Source: Alcaligenes faecalis (GTDB lineage Bacteria > Pseudomonadota > Gammaproteobacteria > Burkholderiales > Burkholderiaceae_B). Taken from it: a stretch of DNA of 64,000 bases. Below are positions 26,486 through 34,423 of the stretch, piece by piece. Position numbers and translations under genes: made by a program. The notes beneath the pieces were generated by a model. The model worked only from the letters and a program-made list of their open reading frames with translations. It ran no database searches and was not told the origin of the DNA. The DNA lies in contig NZ_CP031747.1 of the NCBI RefSeq assembly GCF_005311025.1, positions 1,860,001 through 1,924,000 on the forward strand, in the 5' to 3' direction. Each line of letters starts with the position of its first letter. The first letter of the stretch is position 1.

Positions 26486-27214
26486 ATGCCATCCGGTGTC
26501 TTGCGCGACATTGAGCGTGCCTACGCGCCCGGCTGGCAGCAAGCTCACCAGACGTATCCCATGAGATCCTCAACTGAAATCGCAGACGAAATCCTGAGAC
26601 GTATTCAGTCCGGCCACTACCGGCCCGGCGACTCGCTAAGTCAATACGAGCTTGCGGAGGAGTTTCAGACCAGCCGCACCCCTGTTCGGGAAGCCCTGCG
26701 TTTTCTGGAGGCACGCCGCGTGACCTCGTTGACCAAGACCGGGCGCACGATTGTGGCTATTCCTTCTGCCAAATCAATCCGCGAGGCATTTCAGATTCGG
26801 GCCGAACTGGAAGGCTTGGCAGCGCAACTGGCGGTGGACTGGATCAAGGACTCAGATCTGGAGGTCCTGATGCAGCATCAGTCCGACTATGCCCGCACCT
26901 TGCGAACGCGTGTGCGCAGCGAGGAGGGGTCAGAATGGTTGCAACACAACCGCGCTTTCCACGACTTGATCACGATCACCAGTCACAACGAGCGCCTGCA
27001 CGAGCTGATTCAGCAGTTGCAGAACGACAGTGTCTCCAGCGCCTTGAGCTTTGCCTCCAAAATGCCGCCGCGTTTGATGGAAGAAAATATTCTGGAGCAC
27101 GAAGCAATTATCTCTGCACTGGCCGAACGCAATGGGACAGCAGCACGCGAAGCCATGACCGAGCACGTTGCCAAGACCATGAACCTGGTCCTGGACTGGT
27201 TGCCAGAGCGCTAA
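26486..27214 (+). CDS. GntR-family transcriptional regulator, FCD (FadR) subfamily
   Basis: A 242-residue regulator. The winged helix-turn-helix reads EILRRIQSGHYRPGDSLSQYELAEEF with RTPVREALRFLEARR, followed by the all-helical FCD ligand domain (metal-type histidines in HNRAFHDLI and EHEAIISAL). The first ATG is used; an ATG 25 codons on (26561) is equally plausible because neither has a clear ribosome site. It lies beside, and convergent with, the amidase-TRAP-cupin operon, and it shares a bipartite site with that operon's promoter. FCD regulators respond to organic acids. Confidence 0.9.
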   Translation: MPSGVLRDIERAYAPGWQQAHQTYPMRSSTEIADEILRRIQSGHYRPGDSLSQYELAEEFQTSRTPVREALRFLEARRVTSLTKTGRTIVAIPSAKSIREAFQIRAELEGLAAQLAVDWIKDSDLEVLMQHQSDYARTLRTRVRSEEGSEWLQHNRAFHDLITITSHNERLHELIQQLQNDSVSSALSFASKMPPRLMEENILEHEAIISALAERNGTAAREAMTEHVAKTMNLVLDWLPER

Positions 27215-27215
27215 G

Positions 27216-27251
27216 CAAAAAAACAGTGCCACCCGCAAGGAGAGGTGGCAC
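27216..27251 (-). terminator. Terminator of the cupin-TRAP-amidase operon
   Basis: On the minus strand GTGCCACC / GGTGGCAC form an 8-bp stem followed by TGTTTTTTT. A second hairpin (GGTGGTTT / AAACCACC, 27263-27292) lies between it and the amidase stop. Confidence 0.85.
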
Positions 27252-27298
27252 CGCACAGTCAAGGTGGTTTGCGATCCCCGGGACAAACCACCCGACTG

Positions 27299-28747
27299 TT
27301 AAAACCGCGGCCTGCGCACCTGCAGGCAATCCTCTACCAGTTGGGCAACATCCACGAGCCATTCATCCTGATATAAACCCGCCACCAGTTGCAGCCCCAC
27401 GGGCAAACCGGAGGCGCTGATACCGGCTGGCAAGGAAATGGCGGGCTGCCGCGTCAAATTGAAGGGATAGGTATAGGGATTCCAATCCAGCCAATTCTGC
27501 GAAGCGGCGTCAGACGGCGCTTCCCGGCCCGCCTCAAACGGCAATATCGGAACGGTAGGCGTCAGGACCAGATCAAACTGCGCAAAGTGTCTAAGCATGG
27601 CTTCACCCAGCTTTTGGCGGCCAATCAGGGCTTGGTAATAATCTGACAAGCTGTTTTGCTCGCCCTTGCTGGCAACCCGGCGCAGGCCCTCGTCAATTAA
27701 AGCACGTTGCCCAGTAGAGACCTGACTTACCAACCAGGCCGTACCAGCTTCCCAATGCGCCGTAATCAGCTCTTTTGCGCCAGCCAAGGGTAGCTCGGTA
27801 GGCATGATATGCGCACCCTGCTCTTGCAACTTGTCCGCCGCCGTCTGGATAATGCCCCTGACCTCGGGGCTGCACTGCTCATCCAGATGCAAACCGATGC
27901 GCAGGCCCTGCAAGGCACGAGCGGGAGCTCGCACATGACGCGGCAAGGGCACCGAGTTCCAGTCACGTGGGTCGGCCTGCATCATGACGTTCAGCAAGCC
28001 TTTCAGGTCCGCCACGGATCGGGCCATGGGACCGACATTGGATAAAGTCAGCATCGGGCCAGCAGGCCAGGCCGGTACGCCCCCAAAGCTAGCTTTCATG
28101 CCGGTGACACCGCAAAAGCTGGCGGGAATCCGGGTGGACCCACCGCCATCCGTACCGATTTGCAGCGTTCCCATGCCCGCTGCCAGCGCCGTAGCCGCAC
28201 CGCCACTGCTGCCCCCGCTGGTCAGACTGAAGTCCCAGATATTGCGTGTGACTCCCGTTAAAGGACTGTCCGCCGTGCCTTTCCAGCCAAACTCCGAGGT
28301 CGTCGTTTTGCCGATCAGTACCGCCCCGGCCTCACGCATCCGCGCCACCGCAGGCGCGTCATCCTGGGCAGCGTCCGCCATCTTTGCTGCACTTGAACCA
28401 TAGCCAGTCGGTAAGCCACGAACCAGAAGCAAATCTTTAACTCCGTACGGAATGCCATCCAAAGGGCCGCGTTCAGCGCCTGCCATCCAGCGTGCTTCTG
28501 ATTCGGCAGCCTCTTGCAAGGTCAAGGCACGGTCCAGATAACAGTAGGCATTCACAATGGGGTTCCAGCGATCTACCGCATCCAGCGTAGCCCGCGCCAC
28601 ATCTACAGGAGACACCGCTTTGCTTTGATACAAGCGCTGCAGTTCATCCGCACTGGCATAAATCAGATCCATAGAAGTGGGAGACTTCATGTCCACGGCG
28701 CTCTCAGATTTGGCGATTGGCTCATCCTTGTAGGAACTACGCATCAT
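27299..28747 (-). CDS. Amidase signature family hydrolase
   Basis: A 482-residue amidase with the Ser-cisSer-Lys triad: Lys104 (GVKDLLL), Ser180 in TSGGSSGG and nucleophile Ser204 in DGGGSTRIP. It is cytoplasmic and would release ammonia or an amine from an amide. The start ATG overlaps the DctM stop (ATGATG), so it is translationally coupled to the TRAP permease, and its substrate is probably the compound the TRAP system imports. A second ATG follows at once, and family similarity begins near residue 26. Confidence 0.92.
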   Translation of the reverse strand: MMRSSYKDEPIAKSESAVDMKSPTSMDLIYASADELQRLYQSKAVSPVDVARATLDAVDRWNPIVNAYCYLDRALTLQEAAESEARWMAGAERGPLDGIPYGVKDLLLVRGLPTGYGSSAAKMADAAQDDAPAVARMREAGAVLIGKTTTSEFGWKGTADSPLTGVTRNIWDFSLTSGGSSGGAATALAAGMGTLQIGTDGGGSTRIPASFCGVTGMKASFGGVPAWPAGPMLTLSNVGPMARSVADLKGLLNVMMQADPRDWNSVPLPRHVRAPARALQGLRIGLHLDEQCSPEVRGIIQTAADKLQEQGAHIMPTELPLAGAKELITAHWEAGTAWLVSQVSTGQRALIDEGLRRVASKGEQNSLSDYYQALIGRQKLGEAMLRHFAQFDLVLTPTVPILPFEAGREAPSDAASQNWLDWNPYTYPFNLTRQPAISLPAGISASGLPVGLQLVAGLYQDEWLVDVAQLVEDCLQVRRPRF

Positions 28748-30036
28748 GCTGACGCCTCCATCAAACGAACCAGCACCAGGGAGATCTCAGGCACATAAGC
28801 CAGGATGAACAGAACGATGATGGCTGCAATGACAAAGGGCATGACCCCTCTCACCACCACCTCGTAAGGCTGTCCAGAAACAGAAACTGTCGTGAACAGA
28901 TTCAAGCCAAAGGGAGGGGTAAAGAAGCCCACCACCAGATTGACGCAGAACACCACACCCAAATGAATAGGATCCACGCCCAAGGCAATGCCGATAGGAA
29001 CCAGAATCGGTGCCAGGATCACAATGCTGGCGGCAGCATCCATCACGCAACCAACCAGCAGCAAAAACACCACCAACAAAGCCAGGTACAGGAACTGTGT
29101 ATCAAGCAAAGGCGTCAGTTCCGTCACCATCAGCATGGGGATACGCGCCGAGGCCAGAATCCAGCCAAAAATACCGGCTGCGCCCAGAATAATGCCCACC
29201 ATGGAAGAGGTTTCTACCGAGCTTTTCATGACCTGCCACAGGGTACCTACGGTGAACTGGCGGTAGCACACACCCAACACCAGGCTGAATACCACACCCA
29301 CGGCGGCGGCTTCGGTAGGCGTGAACACACCACCATAGATGCCGCCCAGAATCACAACAGGCATCAACAAGGACGGAATCGCCTTCAAAGCCACCATGAC
29401 CATCTCTTGCGAGGTATAGGAACGCGTTGCGCTTTTAGGCACTTTCAGCTTTCTGGTCAGCAGCATATGGGTCAGCATGAAAGCCAGAGCCATCAACAAA
29501 CCGGGCAGGATATTGGCTACAAACAGCTTGGGGATAGAAACGTTGACGGTTGCGCCATACAGAATCAAGGCAATGCTGGGCGGAATGATATTGCCCAAGG
29601 CACCGGACGAAGCCGTAATCCCTGTCGCCAAAGAAGCCGGATATTTCTGCGCGATCATCGCGGGCATCATGATGGCACCAATAGCCGCCACCGTTGCCGG
29701 AGCCGAGCCAGTCAAGGCACCAAACATGGCACAAGCAATCACCGTCACATAGCCCAGTGCGCCATGGACGCGCCCAACCAGCATGTCGATCAGATCAATC
29801 AGGCGCCTGGACAGGCCCGCCTTTTCCATCAGGTTTCCCATCAGGATAAACAGCGGCACCGCCAGCAAGGGGAAGGAGTCCAGCCCCGCCATCACACGCT
29901 GCGGCACAACAATCAGTGGCCGCATGCCGGTAAACAGCAAAAACAGCGCACTGCACAGCAATAAGGAAAAAGCGATAGGAATGCCCGCGATGAACAGCGT
30001 GAACATCAAGCTAAAAAGTAAGAGAGCTTCTTGCAT
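28744..30036 (-). CDS. TRAP transporter large permease (DctM)
   Basis: A 430-residue, 12-13 helix membrane protein. The family motifs LLAVPLFILMGNLMEKAG, GALTGSAPATVAAIGAIMMP and SSGALGNIIPPSIALILYG in the first half, and FTPTEAAAVG and FFTPPFGLNLF later, identify the DctM translocation subunit. It couples Na+ or proton entry to uptake of an organic acid. It abuts the small-permease gene with no gap and overlaps the amidase gene by 4 bp. Confidence 0.95.
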   Translation of the reverse strand: MQEALLLFSLMFTLFIAGIPIAFSLLLCSALFLLFTGMRPLIVVPQRVMAGLDSFPLLAVPLFILMGNLMEKAGLSRRLIDLIDMLVGRVHGALGYVTVIACAMFGALTGSAPATVAAIGAIMMPAMIAQKYPASLATGITASSGALGNIIPPSIALILYGATVNVSIPKLFVANILPGLLMALAFMLTHMLLTRKLKVPKSATRSYTSQEMVMVALKAIPSLLMPVVILGGIYGGVFTPTEAAAVGVVFSLVLGVCYRQFTVGTLWQVMKSSVETSSMVGIILGAAGIFGWILASARIPMLMVTELTPLLDTQFLYLALLVVFLLLVGCVMDAAASIVILAPILVPIGIALGVDPIHLGVVFCVNLVVGFFTPPFGLNLFTTVSVSGQPYEVVVRGVMPFVIAAIIVLFILAYVPEISLVLVRLMEASA

Positions 30037-30549
30037 TTACACCCCCTGCGCCGCTGGGCTGGGCTGATCCCGATACCCGTCCAGCAAGGCATTCACACAC
30101 TGCACGGCGATGATGGCGCCGCCTACCGGCAAGGCCGCGTACACATAGGCCATGGAGATGCGCATGGCAGGACTAAGCTGTTGGTAAACGATGGCAATCA
30201 ATTGCAAACCCTGCACCAGCAGGACCAGTGCGCAGGTCAAAATCGCAATCTGAACCAAGCCGCTATGCACTTGGCGGGCTTTGCCTTTCAGTCGCATCAC
30301 CAGCAGGTCAATCACGGCATGACCATTGCTTTTAACCAGCACAGCCGTGCCCAGCATGATCATCCAGATAAAGCTGTAGCGTGTGATTTCCTCAATCCAC
30401 GGTGGGGAGTAACCCATAAAATAGCGCCCGGCCACCTGTATTGATGCGGCCAGCACAATCAGCCCCAGAAATGCCGCCCCCAAGGTTCTGCATAAGCTAT
30501 CCAGGCGGGTACTGACTCTATCGGCCCAATCGAGCAAAGAGTGTTTCAT
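30037..30549 (-). CDS. TRAP transporter small permease (DctQ)
   Basis: A 170-residue protein with four hydrophobic segments. The second to third segments carry GYSPPWIEEITRYSFIWMIMLGTAVLVKSNGH, the DctQ signature with the WIEE turn. It forms the permease complex with DctM, whose gene follows without a gap. Confidence 0.93.
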   Translation of the reverse strand: MKHSLLDWADRVSTRLDSLCRTLGAAFLGLIVLAASIQVAGRYFMGYSPPWIEEITRYSFIWMIMLGTAVLVKSNGHAVIDLLVMRLKGKARQVHSGLVQIAILTCALVLLVQGLQLIAIVYQQLSPAMRISMAYVYAALPVGGAIIAVQCVNALLDGYRDQPSPAAQGV

Positions 30550-30567
30550 AATGGTTATCCGCCAGGA

Positions 30568-31590
30568 TTATTGAGCAAGCGCCGCAGCACGGGTGACCAG
30601 ATCAGGATCAATCACCGTCTTGTATTTTTCGTAAATCGGAATGACGGCTTTGCGGAACTGCGCTTTATCCACATCGGCATTAATGGACACGCCTGCCTCC
30701 ATCAGTTTCTTCTCGATCTGCGCTTCGCTCTGGATCAGGAACTGACGTTGCTCCTGCACCGCCTCACTAGCCGCTTTCTGGAAGATGGCTTTTTCATCAG
30801 CCGATAAGGTGTCCCAGACCCGCCCGGAAATCACCAAAGGAATCGCCACATACACGTGCTCGGTTCGGGACAGATAAGGGGCCGCTTCGTAAAAGCGACT
30901 GGTATAGAACAAGGCCGTGGGGTTCTCTGCACCATCAATGGTTTTTTGCTGCAGGCCGGTAAACAGTTCCGGATACGCCATGGAGGTGACATTCACGCCC
31001 AGCGCCTGCCAGGTATCCACATAAATAGGACTTTCCGGCGTACGCACTTTCATGCCGCTCAGGTCCGACAAACTGCGGATTGCGTGCTTGGAGTTATACA
31101 GATTCCGGAAACCGCCATGCCCCCAGCCCAAAATTTTCAGGCCGGATTTTTCCAGATCTGCTTCAATCGGATCCGTGAAACTGGAGTCCAGGGTTTTGAA
31201 GGCGGTCTGGTAGTCCTTGAACAGGTAAGGCAGGTCAAACACCATCGCTTTTTTCTCGAAGGTGCCCAAGGTGAAGCTGGCCAGCAGGCTCATGTCCACC
31301 GTGCCCAACTGCATGCCTTCGGCCACATCGCGCTCGCCACCCAGTTGAGCTCCGCCCAACACCTGGACCTTGATTGCCCCCTTGGTTTGATCCTCCACTC
31401 GCTTGGCAAAATTCGTTGCCAGGTGGTGGTACATATCTTCGTTCTGCTCTACCGAAACGTGGGCAAGCTGTAATGTTCGCGGGCCTTTGCTTTCATGCTT
31501 TGCCGTATCGCCCGAACCGCCCTTGCCACATGCGCTCAGTGCGCCCAGCATCGCCAGAACCGCGATTCCCACTCGTGTCATTCGTTTCAT
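30568..31590 (-). CDS. TRAP transporter substrate-binding protein (DctP), probable lipoprotein
   Basis: A 340-residue DctP-type receptor. The N-terminus (RVGIAVLAMLGALSAC) is a lipoprotein signal with lipobox LSAC and Cys21, so the protein is likely anchored to a membrane rather than free. The mature part has the family motifs GGERDVAEGMQLGTVDMSL, GFRNLYNSKHAI, SGMKVRTPESPIYVDTW and GAENPTALFYTSRFYE, with the conserved carboxylate-binding Arg in KVRTPES. Cargo is likely an organic acid. It begins the permease block, 152 bp after the cupin gene. Confidence 0.92.
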   Translation of the reverse strand: MKRMTRVGIAVLAMLGALSACGKGGSGDTAKHESKGPRTLQLAHVSVEQNEDMYHHLATNFAKRVEDQTKGAIKVQVLGGAQLGGERDVAEGMQLGTVDMSLLASFTLGTFEKKAMVFDLPYLFKDYQTAFKTLDSSFTDPIEADLEKSGLKILGWGHGGFRNLYNSKHAIRSLSDLSGMKVRTPESPIYVDTWQALGVNVTSMAYPELFTGLQQKTIDGAENPTALFYTSRFYEAAPYLSRTEHVYVAIPLVISGRVWDTLSADEKAIFQKAASEAVQEQRQFLIQSEAQIEKKLMEAGVSINADVDKAQFRKAVIPIYEKYKTVIDPDLVTRAAALAQ

Positions 31591-31651
31591 GATCGTCCCC
31601 CTGCATCCTGTGGTATTGAATTTCTGTTCAGTTTTATTTGTGTTTCAAGCC

Positions 31652-31673
31652 AGCCCTGATCGGGCTTTTTTTG
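31652..31673 (+). terminator. Terminator-like hairpin facing the plus strand
   Basis: AGCCC-TGATC-GGGCT followed by seven T on the plus strand, upstream of dctP and opposite to the direction of the operon. No plus-strand gene precedes it, so it may end antisense transcription or be inert. Confidence 0.35.
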
Positions 31674-31682
31674 CTTGTTGAT

Positions 31683-31710
31683 GCTGCCCATACGCAAAGG
31701 CATGGGCAGC
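31683..31710 (-). promoter_or_regulatory. Intercistronic hairpin between the cupin gene and dctP
   Basis: GCTGCCCAT / ATGGGCAGC make a 9-bp stem with a 10-nt loop and no T-run. It could protect or separate the cupin message from the TRAP message. Confidence 0.4.
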
Positions 31711-31742
31711 TTTCCTGTAGCTCGCTGTTAAAGCGGGACTGC

Positions 31743-32228
31743 TTACACCGCTCTGGACTCTTCCTCTAGGGAACGGCGGGTTTTCATATTGAAGCGGCCT
31801 TCATAAATCGCAGGCTGGCGGGTGGTCGGACCCATGTACTGCACGTACAGAATTTCGCCATCTTCCAGGGTCGTCAGTGCGTGCTCGTAATGCGGGTCCG
31901 GGTGAAACACCATGGTGCCTTCGCCGTACACCACACCATTGATCTCGAACTTGCCCGCCAGGATGTACCAGATCTGGGCAAAGTAATGGCTGTGCAAAGG
32001 ATGGCCAGAGCCCTTCAGATACTTCACGACCCCGGCATTAGGAATGGTGGGGTCGTCTTGCGTGGGGTGGAACATCATCTTGGTGAACTGCCCTTCGTAG
32101 CGCAGGTTGTCCCACTCCAGATCATCCCGATGCTTGACCGCCATTTCCCGGTGAGCTGCCGTCAGCGGGCCACCAATGCCACCCGGATTCAGAATCGGAG
32201 CCAAGGTAATTGGATCTATTTCACTCAT
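31743..32228 (-). CDS. Cupin-domain protein
   Basis: A 161-residue single-domain cupin. Motif 1 is HPLHSHYFAQIWYILAG, with Gln in place of the usual Glu ligand, and motif 2 is GEGTMVFHPDPHYEHALTT, giving several His for a metal site. The start has a strong AAGGAGG. Its role is uncertain: such proteins act as isomerases, dioxygenases or decarboxylases on small acids. It leads the TRAP-amidase operon, and a putative GntR operator lies 32 bp upstream of its start, so it probably processes the same compound. Confidence 0.82.
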   Translation of the reverse strand: MSEIDPITLAPILNPGGIGGPLTAAHREMAVKHRDDLEWDNLRYEGQFTKMMFHPTQDDPTIPNAGVVKYLKGSGHPLHSHYFAQIWYILAGKFEINGVVYGEGTMVFHPDPHYEHALTTLEDGEILYVQYMGPTTRQPAIYEGRFNMKTRRSLEEESRAV

Positions 32229-32259
32229 CACTTCCTCCTTAAAAACCAAATTAACAAAA

Positions 32260-32288
32260 TGGGATCCCTTTTTGAATGAAATGGATTC
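32260..32288. promoter_or_regulatory. Putative GntR operator upstream of the cupin-TRAP-amidase operon
   Basis: TGGGATCC-N14-TGGATTC, identical in half-sites and spacing to the site at 26371-26399 before the GntR gene. It is 32 bp from the cupin start codon. Confidence 0.65.
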
Positions 32289-32345
32289 TATCAGGACGAT
32301 GGCACTGGAATATTCGTATTTACCCGGTACGTTTCTACCAGGCAT

Positions 32346-32384
32346 AAAAAAACCCCACCTGCTTCAAGGCAGGTGGGGTTTTTA
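32346..32384. terminator. Strong terminator downstream of ilvD
   Basis: AAAAACCCCACCTGC / GCAGGTGGGGTTTTT form a perfect 15-bp stem with a 6-nt loop. A-run and T-run make it work in both directions; it ends ilvD transcription 17 bp after the stop. Confidence 0.92.
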
Positions 32385-32400
32385 CAAGCAGAACTAGTGC

Positions 32401-34260
32401 TTAGCGGTCCAGTTGCGACACATCACGCACGGCACCACGGTCAGCCGATGTTGCCAGCGCGGCATAGGCTTTCAGTGCTTGCGACACAACGCGCTCGCGG
32501 TTCACTGGCTTCCAGGCCTTGGAGCCACGCGATTCCATTTCGGCACGGCGTGCGGCCATTTCTTCATCGCTGATAGCCAGGTGAATACGACGGTTGGGGA
32601 TGTCGATCTCGATGGTGTCGCCATCTTGCACCAGGGCAATGTTGCCACCCTCAGCCGCTTCAGGCGACGCATGACCAATCACCAGACCGGACGAGCCACC
32701 GGAGAAGCGACCATCGGTGAACAAGGCCGAGCTTTTGCCCAGGCCCATGGATTTCAGATAGGAGGTGGGGTACAGCATTTCCTGCATACCAGGGCCACCT
32801 TTGGGGCCTTCGTAGCGAATGATGACCACATCGCCTGCTTTGACCACGCCATCCAGAATGGCAGCAACGGAATCATCCTGGCTTTCATAAACACGCGCCG
32901 TGCCGGTGAAGGTCAGAATGCTGTCATCCACGCCAGCGGTCTTGACGATACAACCGTTGATGGCCAGGTTGCCGTACAGCACAGCCAAGCCACCGTCTTG
33001 AGAATAAGCGTTGGCCTTGTCGCGGATACAGCCCTTGACGCGGTCTGTGTCCAATTCCTGGTAGTAACGATCCTGGCTGAAAGCCACTTGGGTCGGAATG
33101 CCGCCGGGGGAAGCACGGAAGAAGTCGCTGATGGCTTTGACGTTGTCGCCCTTGACGTCCCAACGCTTGATGGCTTCACGCAAGGTGCCACTGTGTACGT
33201 TGCCCACATCCAGGTTCAGCAAGTCGGCCCGGGCCAGTTCGGCCAGAATAGCCATGATGCCGCCCGCGCGGTGCACGTCTTCCATGTGGAATTCGGGGGT
33301 GGCGGGAGCCACTTTACACAGGCAAGGGACGCGACGCGAGATCTTGTCGATATCGGCCATCGTAAATTCCACACCGGCTTCCTGGGCTGCGGCCAGCAAG
33401 TGCAGCACGGTGTTGGTGGAGCCGCCCATGGCCACGTCCAGGGTCATGGCGTTTTCAAAAGCCTGATAGGTGGCGATGTTACGTGGCAGGACGGATTCGT
33501 CGTCTTGCTCGTAGTAGCGCTTGGCCAGATCCACGATCAGGCTGCCAGCGCGCTCGAACAAACCTTGGCGACGAGCGTGGGTGGCAACAATGGTGCCGTT
33601 ACCGGGCAAGGACAGGCCCAGCGCCTCGGTCAGACAGTTCATGGAGTTGGCGGTAAACATGCCCGAACAGGAACCACAGGTCGGACAAGCGCTGCGCTCA
33701 ACGGCTTCAGCCTGCTCATCAGTCACGTTAGGGTCAGCGGCTTGAATCATGGCGTCCACCAGATCCAGCTTCTGTACCACGGTCTTGCCATCTGGCGAGT
33801 AGACCTTGCCCGCTTCCATCGGTCCGCCCGACACAAAAACCACAGGAATGTTCAGGCGCATGGCGGCCATCAACATGCCGGGGGTGATCTTGTCGCAGTT
33901 GGAGATACACACCATGGCGTCAGCACAGTGGGCGTTGACCATGTATTCCACCGAGTCGGCGATCAGTTCGCGCGAAGGCAGGGAATACAACATGCCGCCG
34001 TGGCCCATCGCAATACCGTCGTCCACCGCAATGGTGTTGAACTCTTTTGCCACACCGCCGACCGCTTCAATTTGACGGGCAACCAGCTGGCCCATGTCTT
34101 TCAGGTGTACGTGACCCGGTACGAATTGCGTAAAGGAGTTCACCACCGCAATGATCGGTTTGGAGAAATCCTCGTCTTTCATACCGGTGGCGCGCCACAG
34201 GGCACGCGCGCCGGCCATATTCCGACCGTGGGTCGAGGTACGGGAGCGATATTGGGGCAT
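32401..34260 (-). CDS. ilvD: Dihydroxy-acid dehydratase
   Basis: A 619-residue enzyme close to the E. coli IlvD length. The N-terminus ([22 protein letters not shown]) and the Fe-S region [22 protein letters not shown], then [19 protein letters not shown], are diagnostic, as is [20 protein letters not shown] near the end. It dehydrates dihydroxy-isovalerate and dihydroxy-methylvalerate in branched-chain amino acid synthesis and uses an Fe-S cluster. It is monocistronic and divergent from ppc. Confidence 0.97.
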   Translation of the reverse strand: MPQYRSRTSTHGRNMAGARALWRATGMKDEDFSKPIIAVVNSFTQFVPGHVHLKDMGQLVARQIEAVGGVAKEFNTIAVDDGIAMGHGGMLYSLPSRELIADSVEYMVNAHCADAMVCISNCDKITPGMLMAAMRLNIPVVFVSGGPMEAGKVYSPDGKTVVQKLDLVDAMIQAADPNVTDEQAEAVERSACPTCGSCSGMFTANSMNCLTEALGLSLPGNGTIVATHARRQGLFERAGSLIVDLAKRYYEQDDESVLPRNIATYQAFENAMTLDVAMGGSTNTVLHLLAAAQEAGVEFTMADIDKISRRVPCLCKVAPATPEFHMEDVHRAGGIMAILAELARADLLNLDVGNVHSGTLREAIKRWDVKGDNVKAISDFFRASPGGIPTQVAFSQDRYYQELDTDRVKGCIRDKANAYSQDGGLAVLYGNLAINGCIVKTAGVDDSILTFTGTARVYESQDDSVAAILDGVVKAGDVVIIRYEGPKGGPGMQEMLYPTSYLKSMGLGKSSALFTDGRFSGGSSGLVIGHASPEAAEGGNIALVQDGDTIEIDIPNRRIHLAISDEEMAARRAEMESRGSKAWKPVNRERVVSQALKAYAALATSADRGAVRDVSQLDR

Positions 34261-34423
34261 GACTACTCTCTGAACAGGAAAATTATGTAAAGATACCTAT
34301 CATAAACGTCCCAAGGCGCTTTGTGCGCGTCAAGGTCGGGAAGGCGTCTTACCGTAGGGCGGCTACCGATCTGGCACCCAGAATCCTTTGCAGCAAAACC
34401 CCTTATTTAACAGGAGATATATT

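Noticed and set aside
32413-34290. A 625-codon plus-strand open frame
   Set aside because: It is antisense to ilvD along its whole length and has the composition of a shadow frame; no ribosome site or family motif.
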